Shown here piece after piece: positions 26,217 to 37,322 of a DNA stretch of 64,000 bases. The number at the start of each line of letters is the position of its first letter. Within the stretch, counting starts at the first letter, position 1. The DNA is from Acinetobacter lwoffii (GTDB lineage Bacteria; Pseudomonadota; Gammaproteobacteria; Pseudomonadales; Moraxellaceae). The notes beneath the pieces are model-generated. The model was not told the origin of the DNA, made no database searches, and was given only the letters and a program-made list of their open reading frames with translations. Both the position numbers and the translations under genes were made by a program. The DNA lies in assembly GCF_022967985.1 (NCBI RefSeq), contig NZ_JALJVC010000001.1:62001-126000 (forward strand). The letters run 5' to 3'.

Positions 26217-28130
26217 ATGAAGAATTTTCAATTAAAACGAAATAGAAAATTAGAAATCTTAAGACTACTTGCAAAGCAAGAAATTAAGATTTTTAAAAAA
26301 ATTGATCCTATAGTTTTTTTTGATGAAATTTTAGACTTAAAAAATTTACCTTCAACTGATCCACGTTATAAGGATGCAAGAGGAGATCTAATACAGCACT
26401 ATATTAATAATAATGATTGGGAATTAGATTATATTTTGTTGGAAAGGTTTAATTTTATTGATTCTGATGAGATTTTAATTGGATTACTCAATAAGGTAAT
26501 TTCACCTGAGGTTAATGAGAATGATGATGATATAAAATTTTTTTATCATACATTAAATCCAATTTTAAAAAATGATTTACTTGAATATCGTTTAAAAGGT
26601 ATTAATGATAACGGGTTATCAATATTTGAAATTGAAGAATTAGATGAAGATAATAAATTTAAAGATTTAGCTGATAATAAAATTCCTTTTGTCTTTAGTA
26701 ATACTAAACATGAACATAATTCATATTTTTTACTGAGTCCGACCACATGGGATGATTATGGTAATAAGAATGAATTTTTTCTCTATTATTTTTCTAATAA
26801 TATGAGGAAAGATATAGGTAAATTGAAAATTATTTCAAAGCAATCTAACAGTACAACAAAAGAAATAGTGGAGAAATTTTATACTTTAAATAATGAATAT
26901 TGTTCATTGGGGCAGAATTTTGATTTTTATAGGAATTTGAAAAATATCTTCCAGCAAAATTATTTATCCATTCTAAAAGGATTAAATGATATTGCATTTT
27001 TTCCTCAAATATGCGAAGAGTTTGAAAATTTTAGCGATTTTAAAAATAGTATTATTAGATTTGATGAGCAAGAACAGCTCTTAAGACAGGCAAGATACCG
27101 TATAGATAATTATGATTTAAGTAATTTATATTCTTTTGAATACAATTTTAAACCAATGTATTCAGATGAGGATGGATTAAGAATTGCATTTAACTTTAAT
27201 GATAGTTCAATTCTTCCTAATAGGATATATGCACTTATAGGAAATAATGGAGTTGGAAAAACGCAACTAGTTTCAAAATTACCATTTGATATAGCAAATG
27301 GTAATTTTGAATTATTTGCACCTAAGCTACCTCTTTTTAGTAAAGTGATAGCTGTTTCGTATAGTGTATTTGATAAATTTGTAATACCTGAAAGTTCATC
27401 TAAAATTAATTATATTTATTGCGGATTAAGACATTCAAAAGGAAGTTCAGAGTCGATACTCTCAGAAAATGAACTAAATGCTAGATTCTTTTTATCAATA
27501 GTTAAAGTTCAAAAGAATAAAAGATTTAGTAGTTGGATTGAAATTATAAAAAATTTTTTTCCAAAAGAGTTAGTTGATGTTTGGGTTGAATGGGATTCTA
27601 CAGTATTTGAGCAAAAGTTAAATATAGTAGAAATTAATAAGTCATTAAAAACATTTAGTTCTGGGCAAGCTATATTTTTATATATCCTCACTGAGATTTT
27701 AGCTAATATAAGATATGACTCATTAATAATATTTGATGAACCAGAAACACATTTGCACCCTAATGCAATTTCACAATTAATAAATAGTATTCATCTTTTA
27801 GTAAAAAAATTTCAATCTTTTTGTATTATAGCTACACATTCACCAATTATTGTTCAAGGTATATTATCGAAAAATGTATATGTCATAAGAAATGAAAATA
27901 ATATCTTAAATGCTAAACATCCCGCAATTGAAACTTTTGGTGAAAACTTAACAAAAATAACGGAAGATATTTTTGGGTCAAGAGAAACTGATTCACAATT
28001 CAAAAAAGAATTGGAAATATTGATAAAAAAAGGATATTCATTTGAAGAAATTTTAGAACTTTTACGAGAAAATAATATACCGCTTAGCTTGAATCTTACA
28101 GTTCTTTTGAAAAGTATGGTATCGAACTGA
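26217..28130 (+). CDS. ptuA: Septu PtuA-like ABC/SMC-type ATPase
   Basis: A 637-aa ATPase with motifs in the order of the RecF/OLD/PtuA class. Walker A IGNNGVGKTQL is near residue 341, the signature-like TFSSGQAIFLY near 480, Walker B SLIIFDEPETHLHPNA near 503, and the H-loop IATHSPI near 539. The first ~330 residues are a distinct N-terminal region of unknown fold. The gene is immediately followed (1 nt) by an HNH nuclease gene. That is the arrangement of Septu anti-phage systems, where PtuA assembles with PtuB nuclease. It is longer than the classical PtuA, and the DNA is strikingly AT-rich. The Septu assignment is by architecture only. Confidence 0.72.
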   Translation: MKNFQLKRNRKLEILRLLAKQEIKIFKKIDPIVFFDEILDLKNLPSTDPRYKDARGDLIQHYINNNDWELDYILLERFNFIDSDEILIGLLNKVISPEVNENDDDIKFFYHTLNPILKNDLLEYRLKGINDNGLSIFEIEELDEDNKFKDLADNKIPFVFSNTKHEHNSYFLLSPTTWDDYGNKNEFFLYYFSNNMRKDIGKLKIISKQSNSTTKEIVEKFYTLNNEYCSLGQNFDFYRNLKNIFQQNYLSILKGLNDIAFFPQICEEFENFSDFKNSIIRFDEQEQLLRQARYRIDNYDLSNLYSFEYNFKPMYSDEDGLRIAFNFNDSSILPNRIYALIGNNGVGKTQLVSKLPFDIANGNFELFAPKLPLFSKVIAVSYSVFDKFVIPESSSKINYIYCGLRHSKGSSESILSENELNARFFLSIVKVQKNKRFSSWIEIIKNFFPKELVDVWVEWDSTVFEQKLNIVEINKSLKTFSSGQAIFLYILTEILANIRYDSLIIFDEPETHLHPNAISQLINSIHLLVKKFQSFCIIATHSPIIVQGILSKNVYVIRNENNILNAKHPAIETFGENLTKITEDIFGSRETDSQFKKELEILIKKGYSFEEILELLRENNIPLSLNLTVLLKSMVSN

Positions 28131-28131
28131 T

Positions 28132-29001
28132 ATGATTAATTTGAATTCATACAATGGTGACAGCATTTCCTTTTTACAGGAAGTTGTTAATTCAAAAAAA
28201 AGGGGAAAAGGAGAGCAATTCCCTTTTTATAAAGATCGTATTACATTATTGTTTCCAGTCTTAAAAAGTGCATATCATGTATATGATGCTGCTTTTACCA
28301 GTAATGATTTACTTTATTTGGTACCGTTGTCTTCTATTGATACTAATCAGAAAGATGATTTATTAAAACTCTATAAATATGGTTCGAAACCTTTTATAAA
28401 GTTAAAAAATGCAATAATTTCTTTGCCAAATGATTATGAGCTAAACACTTGCCAATACTGTACAATTAATGATGTTAATACTTTAGATCATATTGTTCCG
28501 AAGGAAAGTTTTCCAGAGTTTGTTGTACATCCCAAGAACTTAATACCGGTTTGTTCTGAATGTAATAGCTATAAATCAAATAAGTGGATAAAGGATGGTA
28601 ATTTTGAATTTATAAATTTATATCTTCATAAATTACCATATCAACAGTTTTTACATGTTGATTTGAAATATGTTAATAATACTTTTTCAGTTAAGTATTT
28701 TCTTAAAAACACTCATAATATAGATGCTATTTTATTTAATATAATTAAAAATCACTATGATAATCTTAAGTTGTTAAATAGATTCCAAGGAAAGGCGAAT
28801 CAAATTATTTCTGAATTTGAAAATACAATACGCGGTAGTTTAATAAAATTAAGTCTGAAAGATTCTTTGGAGTGTGCAAAAGCCACAATTACTTATGAGC
28901 AATCAAGATTAGGTATGAATCACTATGAGAATGTTCTTAAATTAACTTTATGTGATAGTCTAGCATTCATGGAGTATTGCAGAGACAAAGGGTATAGATG
29001 A
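28132..29001 (+). CDS. ptuB: Septu PtuB-like HNH endonuclease
   Basis: A 289-aa protein. A zinc-bound HNH/ββα-metal module lies near residues 107-155: CQYC, DHIVPKESF, NLIPVCSECNSYKSNKW. The remaining C-terminal part is helical. The start ATG is 1 nt after the ATPase stop, so the two are translated together. In Septu systems PtuB is the DNA- or RNA-cutting effector. The N-terminal ~100 residues are unassigned. It is the last cargo gene before the right end of the transposon. Confidence 0.75.
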   Translation: MINLNSYNGDSISFLQEVVNSKKRGKGEQFPFYKDRITLLFPVLKSAYHVYDAAFTSNDLLYLVPLSSIDTNQKDDLLKLYKYGSKPFIKLKNAIISLPNDYELNTCQYCTINDVNTLDHIVPKESFPEFVVHPKNLIPVCSECNSYKSNKWIKDGNFEFINLYLHKLPYQQFLHVDLKYVNNTFSVKYFLKNTHNIDAILFNIIKNHYDNLKLLNRFQGKANQIISEFENTIRGSLIKLSLKDSLECAKATITYEQSRLGMNHYENVLKLTLCDSLAFMEYCRDKGYR

Positions 29002-29077
29002 TTTAAATAAAATAAATATTACTCATGTTGCTTTAATATTATTAATAATCTAGAAATTATATTTAATAATTTTAATC

Positions 29078-29110
29078 AAAAAAATAGAGCCCTAAGGGCT
29101 CTATTTTTTT
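29078..29110. terminator. Strong bidirectional terminator at the right end of the element
   Basis: Perfect 15-bp stem (7 As, then TAGAGCCC, mirrored) with a 3-nt loop. It ends where the innermost right-end TnsB repeat begins. It would stop both the Septu operon and transcription entering from nrdB. Confidence 0.88.
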
Positions 29111-29176
29111 GACAAACCATGCGTCGTCTTATGCCAAACCATGTGTCGTTTTTGACAAACCTTGTGTCGCATGACG
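29110..29176. repeat. Right transposon end with three TnsB-like binding repeats
   Basis: Copies of the 18-bp motif, read on the minus strand as (a/g)CGACACA then GGTTTGTCA, are at 29153-29170, 29132-29149 and 29110-29127. They are spaced 21-22 bp apart, about two helical turns. The outermost belongs to the terminal inverted repeat ending at 29176. Confidence 0.85.
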
Positions 29177-29181
29177 AGCTA
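29177..29181. repeat. Right copy of the 5-bp target-site duplication (AGCTA)
   Basis: Pairs with 13318-13322. It lies four bases from the nrdB stop codon (complement of TTA at 29186-29188). Confidence 0.85.
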
Positions 29182-29185
29182 AACC

Positions 29186-30469
29186 TTACCAGCTTAACGC
29201 ACCGCCAGTTTGGTAATCTGTTACGCGCGTCTCGAAGAAATTCTTCTCTTTACGCAAGTCCATCATTTCTGACATCCACTGGAACGGGTTATTCACACCA
29301 GCAAACTGTTCAGGCAAGCCTAATTGCGCCAGACGACGGTTAGCAATGAACTTCAGGTATTCTTCCATCATGCCAGCATTCATACCGAGTACACCGCGTG
29401 GCATCGTGTCACGTGCATATTCGATTTCCAGCATAGTGCCTTCAAGAATCATCTGGATGATTTCTTCCTGGAATTCAGTGGTCCATAGACCCGGGTTTTC
29501 GATCTTGATCTGGTTGATCATATCGATACCGAAGTTCAGGTGCATTGACTCATCACGCAGGATGTACTGGAATTGCTCGGCAACACCATTCATCTTATTA
29601 CGACGACCCATAGACAGGATCTGGCTGAAACCACAGTAGAAGAAGATACCTTCAAGTACACAATAGAACGCGATCAGGTTGCGAAGCAGAATCTGGTCGT
29701 TTTCAGGTGTACCTGTCTTGAAAGTAGGATCACTTAAAGACTGGGTATATTTCAGGCCCCACGCAGCTTTACGTGCAACTGACGGTACTTCACGGTACAT
29801 GTTGAAGACTTCGCCTTCATCCATACCTAGCGACTCGATACAGTACTGGTAAGCGTGTGTGTGAATCGCTTCTTCAAACGCTTGACGCAAGATGTACTGA
29901 CGGCATTCAGGGTTGGTAATATGACGGTAAATCGCCAGTACCAGATTGTTTGCAACCAGTGAATCGGCAGTTGAGAAGAAACCGAGTGAACGCATCACGA
30001 TGGTACGTTCATCTTCAGTCAAGCCATTTTCAGACTTCCACAGCGCGATGTCGTGGTTCATGTTGACTTCTTGCGGCATCCAGTGGTTTGCACATCCGTC
30101 CAGATACTTCTGCCAAGCCCATTCGTATTTGAATGGAACAAGCTGGTTCAAGTCAGCACGACAGTTGATCATTGCCTTGTCGTCAACCTGGACACGCTGC
30201 GCACCCATTTCAAGCTCTTCCAGGCCTGGAGCTACATCAAGTTGCTCTAGGGAAGCAGATGCTCTTGCCAGCGAATCGGTTGGATTTGATCCTCGGTTTT
30301 GAGTGGCTCTAAGGGGTTGTGCAGCTGCCACATCCGGCGATGCGTTGCCTGCATCAGATACCATCTGTGAATTAGACGTTTTTTGCGGCTCGACGGGCGC
30401 AGGCTGCTGTTCAGGTGCAGCCGGTTTTTGCGAATCATCTTCGAAATCGTCCCAACTTAGGATAGACAT
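29186..30469 (-). CDS. nrdB: Class Ia ribonucleotide reductase, beta subunit
   Basis: Small (radical-generating) subunit of aerobic ribonucleotide reductase, which works with NrdA to make dNTPs. 427 aa from the ATG at 30469, which has an AGGAGA site and the N-terminus [12 protein letters not shown]. The frame further upstream is not coding. Di-iron ligand regions are readable as [23 protein letters not shown] and [11 protein letters not shown]. Before the core lies a ~100-residue low-complexity N-terminal extension rich in A, P, Q and S, as seen in related bacteria. The C-terminal tail (YQTGGALSW) is the NrdA-docking peptide. A Tn7-like element sits directly after the stop. Confidence 0.95.
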   Translation of the reverse strand: MSILSWDDFEDDSQKPAAPEQQPAPVEPQKTSNSQMVSDAGNASPDVAAAQPLRATQNRGSNPTDSLARASASLEQLDVAPGLEELEMGAQRVQVDDKAMINCRADLNQLVPFKYEWAWQKYLDGCANHWMPQEVNMNHDIALWKSENGLTEDERTIVMRSLGFFSTADSLVANNLVLAIYRHITNPECRQYILRQAFEEAIHTHAYQYCIESLGMDEGEVFNMYREVPSVARKAAWGLKYTQSLSDPTFKTGTPENDQILLRNLIAFYCVLEGIFFYCGFSQILSMGRRNKMNGVAEQFQYILRDESMHLNFGIDMINQIKIENPGLWTTEFQEEIIQMILEGTMLEIEYARDTMPRGVLGMNAGMMEEYLKFIANRRLAQLGLPEQFAGVNNPFQWMSEMMDLRKEKNFFETRVTDYQTGGALSW

Positions 30470-30580
30470 GGGATTCTCCTTAAGTATAAAAAGGTGAACC
30501 TCATTTGAAATAGAGACAAGATTATAAACCTGTCTCTGTTTCAAAACCATTTCATATATTAATGAAATGGGCGGGGGTTC

Positions 30581-30817
30581 CTATTCCTTTAAAATGTTTA
30601 ACAAATTTTGGTCAATTGGAAAAACAGCTAGTCTGTCTCTCTGATCGACACAATGCCTAAAATCTTTCATGATTTCATCACTCGATTTTGTTGTATGTAG
30701 CAACCAAATCGATTTCTGTAATCTTTCATGCTCATATTGTCCAAGAGCTTGATAAATCTTGGAATAGTTTGAGCGTGGTTTATTGTGTAGATCGTAACTT
30801 AAACACATGTAGTGCAT
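30581..30817 (-). CDS. Small Cas2/SinR-like protein
   Basis: A 78-aa protein with the layout of the Cas2/VapD-like ferredoxin fold: N-terminal strand MCLSYDL, then NYSKIYQALGQYEHERLQKSIWLL, and a final DQRDRLAVFPI strand. It resembles small proteins labelled SinR family in bacterial genomes, without any CRISPR link. No cas genes or arrays are nearby. It has a good GGAG site before its ATG. It sits upstream of nrdA's side and before nrdB on the same strand. Function unknown; nuclease activity should not be assumed. Confidence 0.6.
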   Translation of the reverse strand: MHYMCLSYDLHNKPRSNYSKIYQALGQYEHERLQKSIWLLHTTKSSDEIMKDFRHCVDQRDRLAVFPIDQNLLNILKE

Positions 30818-31146
30818 TGAAAACTCCTTTAACTTTGGATAAGTAAGACTGTAAATTGCATTGCATTTTTAAAGCTCCTAAAAACAATGTTTTAGATTAA
30901 AAATGAGAATTAACAGTTGACTCAAAACTCAAAGTGAACGAAGATTTCGTTACTTTCTTTGCTGAAAGTTATCAGTCAACCGTGTTCTCGGTTATCTGAG
31001 ATTGATGGAGGGGATACTGCAATATCCCCAACATTTTTCTCAAATCTTTTCTAAATTTCTAATTACTTTTTATCTTTCGTAACCTTCAATCTAGATTTGA
31101 TTTTGTATTGCTACATAATCAAAAGAAGTAATTCGTCTAAAGAAAA
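30818..31146 (-). other. Structured intergenic region between nrdA and nrdB genes
   Basis: About 330 bp with no frame of interest but three stem-loops in a row. They are AAAGT.ACGAA/TTCGT.ACTTT (30931-30956), AACCG/CGGTT (30978-30993) and GGGGATA/TATCCCC (31010-31029). It could be a leader RNA for the downstream Cas2-like/nrdB genes or a small RNA. No terminator was obvious. Confidence 0.4.
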
Positions 31147-31275
31147 CTACTTATTTTGTTTACGCTGCTGGCGAACTTTGAGCCAGAAATAAGCAATTGG
31201 TAAATAAAAAGTAATGCCAAAGGAAATCAGCAATGCCGCAAGTCCTAACATGTAGTTGTGGGTCATATGGGGCAT
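31147..31275 (-). CDS. Small single-pass membrane protein (42 aa)
   Basis: Start ATG at 31275 behind AAGGAAACC. The peptide has one long hydrophobic helix (LGLAALLISFGITFYLPIAYFW) and a basic C-terminal tail (KVRQQRKQNK), so it probably sits in the inner membrane with the tail in the cytoplasm. The longer frame upstream runs through an intergenic repeat and is not credible. I do not recognise it. It lies between nrdA and nrdB on the same strand. Confidence 0.55.
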   Translation of the reverse strand: MPHMTHNYMLGLAALLISFGITFYLPIAYFWLKVRQQRKQNK

Positions 31276-31317
31276 TGAGGTTTCCTTATTTGTATTAAAT
31301 TCTAAATCCTCCCCAAA

Positions 31318-31391
31318 CCCCTCCTTTAATAAAGGAGGGGCTTCCATCCACCTATTTTGATTTCTGGAAGTCCCCCTTTTACAAAGGGGGA
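31318..31391. repeat. Palindromic intergenic repeat
   Basis: Two inverted repeats in tandem: CCCCTCCTTTA/TAAAGGAGGGG (31318-31340) and TCCCCCTTTT/AAAGGGGGA (31371-31391), followed by TTTAGGGGG. C-rich/G-rich palindromes of this type are scattered in Acinetobacter genomes (recollection). Located just after the nrdA stop, they may end or stabilise its mRNA. Confidence 0.6.
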
Positions 31392-31418
31392 TTTAGGGGG
31401 ATTCTAGAAACTCGCCAA

Positions 31419-34256
<2,838 letters not shown>

Positions 34257-34342
34257 GTTAGCATAGCTCCATTGTCATCTATTTTTATGTTTATGGACCG
34301 TTTGAACTGGGCAAAATTCATGCCACAGTGTTTGAGGAATAA

Positions 34343-34390
34343 ACACAAGACCTAGTGGTTTTAAAATTAATTGAACACAAGATACGGGAA
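34343..34390 (-). promoter_or_regulatory. Candidate NrdR box pair upstream of nrdA
   Basis: Two 16-bp sites (34343-34358 and 34375-34390), both starting ACACAAGA on the + strand. Their starts are 32 bp apart, the usual face-of-helix spacing for NrdR boxes. The first matches the palindromic consensus well; the second is good in one half only. NrdR is the dNTP-responsive repressor of nrd genes. Confidence 0.5.
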
Positions 34391-34548
34391 AATTTAGGGT
34401 AGATCAATATTGACATTTAGCTAAATATTTTTCTTAAGTTGTGCTTTAATCCTTGTAAAAATATCGCTATTTTTATTGATTTTTGTATAAGCCTTATCAG
34501 GCAAGGCATAGCATAACAAAGTCAAAAGAAAGTGCTTATAGATAACAC

Positions 34549-34557
34549 TGTGGATAA
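34549..34557 (-). promoter_or_regulatory. Single consensus DnaA box in the nrdA-bfmR gap
   Basis: TGTGGATAA (TTATCCACA on the minus strand) is a perfect DnaA box. DnaA control of nrd promoters is known in E. coli. The rest of the 34257-34823 gap is AT-rich with no gene. A single box and no repeats means it is not an origin. Confidence 0.4.
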
Positions 34558-34823
34558 CTAAAAAGTGCTGAATCAAGCAATCATATTTTGTCCATGTAAT
34601 AGTTGTGTAAATCGAAAATCAGATCTAAGCCACTGTTTCAAGCATAATTGTCCAAAAAATGCACGATAAAATATTACAAAATGCTATCTTGATGTATCAG
34701 TTTGGTGAACGCTATCTTGTTTACAATGTAAACGTGTGTATATTGCAAGCATATTAAAAACGTATCTATTGGATTTCAAAAGGATACGCCTATAGCGTAG
34801 ATCCACCAAATAAGGGGCAATAC

Positions 34824-35540
34824 ATGAGCCAAGAAGAAAAGTTACCCAAGATTTTAATTGTTGAAGATGACGAGCGTCTTGCTCGTTTAACGCAAGAATA
34901 CCTCATTCGTAACGGACTTGAGGTGGGGGTAGAGCCGGATGGTAACCGTGCCATTCGTCGGATTATTGCCGAGCAGCCAGATATGGTGGTGCTGGATGTA
35001 ATGTTACCAGGTGCTGATGGCTTGACCATTTGCCGTGAAGTGCGTCCACATTATCATCAGCCGATTTTGATGTTGACTGCGCGTACTGAAGACATGGATC
35101 AGGTTTTAGGTCTGGAAATGGGTGCAGATGACTATGTCGCTAAGCCTGTTCAGCCGCGTGTATTGCTGGCACGTATTCGTGCATTATTGCGCCGTACTGA
35201 TAAGGTACCTGAAGATGAAGTGGCACAGCGCATCGAATTTGATGATCTGGTCATCGACAACGGCGGTCGTTCAGTGACCTTAAATGGCGATCTGGTTGAT
35301 TTTACCAGCGCAGAATATGACCTGTTATGGTTGCTTGCATCGAATGCTGGCCGTATTCTCTCTCGCGAAGATATTTTCGAGCGTTTACGTGGTATCGAAT
35401 ATGATGGCCAAGACCGTTCAATCGATGTGCGTATTTCTCGTATCCGTCCAAAAATCGGTGACGATCCAGAAAATCCGAAGCGTATTAAAACAGTACGTAG
35501 TAAGGGTTATCTTTTTGTTAAAGAGACCAATGGTCTTTAA
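34824..35540 (+). CDS. bfmR: Response regulator BfmR (OmpR family)
   Basis: A 238-aa two-component regulator. The receiver domain has acidic pair EDDE near the N-terminus, phosphoacceptor D in VVLDVMLPG and K in VAKPVQPR. A winged-helix DNA-binding domain follows (TSAEYDLLWLLASNAGRILSRE, then IDVRISRIRPKIGDD). In Acinetobacter this regulator governs envelope, capsule, pilus and stress genes. The ATG follows AAGGGGC. It is co-oriented with the sensor kinase bfmS and divergent from nrdA. Confidence 0.92.
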   Translation: MSQEEKLPKILIVEDDERLARLTQEYLIRNGLEVGVEPDGNRAIRRIIAEQPDMVVLDVMLPGADGLTICREVRPHYHQPILMLTARTEDMDQVLGLEMGADDYVAKPVQPRVLLARIRALLRRTDKVPEDEVAQRIEFDDLVIDNGGRSVTLNGDLVDFTSAEYDLLWLLASNAGRILSREDIFERLRGIEYDGQDRSIDVRISRIRPKIGDDPENPKRIKTVRSKGYLFVKETNGL

Positions 35541-35582
35541 GCAAATGTGGTTTGTTGCTTGAACAAGCAGGATAAATTATAG

Positions 35583-37256
35583 GTGTTTAAACACAGTATA
35601 TTTTTGCGTATATACGCAGGACTCGTCATCCTTGTCGTCTTGGTGGCGGTGTTCGGCTATTTGTTGGTACAGATTATCAACTATCAGCGTGCGCAAGAAT
35701 ATCGCGAATCCCTGACTGATGGTATGGCATATATCATCAGTGAAGGGGTCGCACGCCAGCCAAATCTCCAGCAAAAGATGGATTGGGTTTCTGATGCCTC
35801 CGATTTGCTGGAATTACCTATCCATTATGTAGAAGCCAGTAAGGTCGATATTACCCGTGCTGAAGGGCGCCGTATTGCCGAACGAAAAGCGGTGGTGCGT
35901 TGGGACGCCGAATCAGGTATTGCCTATATTGTGGTTGGGCTGCGCGATGACCCGGGTCATTACCTTTATATTAAGGCCGACAGTATTACTGAGCGCCAGA
36001 TGAAGGCCTTACCAGTCTTTATCCTGGACTATCTGGTCTACTATCCAGGTCAGGAAAAAGAATATCTGGCTCGTATTCAGGATTATTTTTCTTATCCGGT
36101 TTCTATCGAAAATGTCCAGAATCTACCTTTAGACTCCGAGCAAATCGGACGTCTGCGTCTGGATCACAGCATCATTTTATACCGCGACAATGCCTCTATT
36201 CGTGGTACCACAATTTCAATTATTTCACCGATTCCTGGTTCGACCTCGCAAGTATTGGTCATGGGGCCGGTACCCTTGTTTAACTGGATGCCATTCCAGT
36301 TGGCGACCGGTATTACCTTATTAAGCCTTTTTGTGTTGAGTCTGGGTGTTTATGGTCTTCTGGTTCCGATGCAGCGTAAGTTGCGTGAAGTCAGCTATGC
36401 CTTAAACAAAATGAAATCGGGTAATATGTCATTGCGTCTTCCTGTGGAAGGCAGTGACGAGATGTCTACACTGGCGTCTAGCTATAACAATATGTCAGAT
36501 CATATCCAGCGTTTGATCGAAGCGCAGCGTGAGTTGATGCGTGCGGTGTCGCATGAGTTGCGTACACCGGTGGCACGAATCCGCTTTGGTGTGGAAATGA
36601 TGGCGGATGAAGATGACTACGATTATCGTCTGCAACAGGTGGAACAGATTGATAAAGATATTGAAGCGCTGAATACCTTGATTGATGAGATCATGACCTA
36701 TGCCAAGCTGGAACAGGGCATGCCGTCGATTGAGTTTGAGCAAATCGATCTGTATGACGTACTGAATCAGGTGGCACAAGAAACTGAAGCGCTGAAAACC
36801 CAGAAAATCATCGAATTACATCCAATGCCTGTTGCGGTCACAGTAGAGGCGGAGCGTCGTTATCTGCATCGTGTAATTCAGAATCTGGTCGGCAATGCTG
36901 TACGTTATTGCGATAATAAAATCTTGATTAGCGGCGGTCTGGATCAGGATGGTCAGGCCTATGTTTGCGTTGAAGATGACGGGCCGGGGATTCCAGAAAT
37001 AGATCGTGCCCGCATTTTTGAAGCCTTTGCCCGACTGGATGATAGCCGTACCCGTGCGTCGGGTGGTTATGGTTTAGGTTTGTCGATTGTCAGCCGGATT
37101 GCGTACTGGTTTGGTGGCACGATTCAGGTGGATCAAAGTCCGACGCTGGGTGGTGCGCGTTTTACCATGACCTGGCCGGCACAACGTTATGTCAAGAAGA
37201 GTAAGCGCAAAATGCTGGAAAAAAAGCCAGAGGAAGCGAGTGATCATTTAGCTTGA
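35583..37256 (+). CDS. bfmS: Sensor histidine kinase BfmS
   Basis: A 557-aa inner-membrane kinase, partner of BfmR. The first transmembrane helix is near residues 8-28 and the second near 235-255 (ATGITLLSLFVLSLGVYGLL), with a periplasmic sensor domain between. HAMP and dimerisation regions follow, with H-box AVSHELRTPVARIRF. The ATPase domain has N-box NLVGNAVRYCDN, DDGPGI and GYGLGLSIV. It begins at a GTG with an AGGATA site. RstB-like organisation. It lies 42 bp after bfmR and ends before a strong terminator. Confidence 0.9.
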   Translation: MFKHSIFLRIYAGLVILVVLVAVFGYLLVQIINYQRAQEYRESLTDGMAYIISEGVARQPNLQQKMDWVSDASDLLELPIHYVEASKVDITRAEGRRIAERKAVVRWDAESGIAYIVVGLRDDPGHYLYIKADSITERQMKALPVFILDYLVYYPGQEKEYLARIQDYFSYPVSIENVQNLPLDSEQIGRLRLDHSIILYRDNASIRGTTISIISPIPGSTSQVLVMGPVPLFNWMPFQLATGITLLSLFVLSLGVYGLLVPMQRKLREVSYALNKMKSGNMSLRLPVEGSDEMSTLASSYNNMSDHIQRLIEAQRELMRAVSHELRTPVARIRFGVEMMADEDDYDYRLQQVEQIDKDIEALNTLIDEIMTYAKLEQGMPSIEFEQIDLYDVLNQVAQETEALKTQKIIELHPMPVAVTVEAERRYLHRVIQNLVGNAVRYCDNKILISGGLDQDGQAYVCVEDDGPGIPEIDRARIFEAFARLDDSRTRASGGYGLGLSIVSRIAYWFGGTIQVDQSPTLGGARFTMTWPAQRYVKKSKRKMLEKKPEEASDHLA

Positions 37257-37278
37257 TATTGTGTAAATGATTTTGGTC

Positions 37279-37312
37279 ATAAAAAAACGATGCATCAGCA
37301 TCGTTTTTTATT
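37279..37312. terminator. Terminator after bfmS
   Basis: Stem AAAACGATGC/GCATCGTTTT with an ATCA loop and runs of A and T on either side. It serves bfmS and perhaps the convergent gene. Confidence 0.88.
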
Positions 37313-37322
37313 GGAAGAGATT

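Larger units (their letters stand above)
13323..29176. mobile_element. Complete Tn7-like transposon (15,854 bp) beside nrdB
   Basis: Both ends begin CGTCATGCGACACA, and the inverted repeat matches at 22 of 24 positions. Each end carries several copies of an 18-bp motif of the form (a/g)CGACACA..., then TGTCA. The element is bracketed by AGCTA duplications. Core genes are tnsA, tnsB, tnsC and a tniQ/tnsD gene, all on the minus strand. No tnsE, cas genes or CRISPR array are present. Cargo lies on both sides of the core. The DNA is clearly more AT-rich than the flanking genes. The tnsA-proximal end faces the 3' end of nrdB, as the Tn7 right end faces glmS. Confidence 0.93.

Noticed and set aside
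13323-29176. CRISPR-associated (CAST) version of a Tn7-like element
   Set aside because: No cas genes, no repeat-spacer array and only one TniQ-family gene. Nothing supports RNA-guided targeting.
31318-31391. Possible CRISPR repeats
   Set aside because: Only two different palindromes, no regular repeats or spacers. The Cas2-like gene nearby has no cas1 or array.
34549-34557. Replication origin suggested by the DnaA box
   Set aside because: A single box without a cluster, AT-rich 13-mers or dnaA/dnaN genes. Better explained as nrdA regulation.
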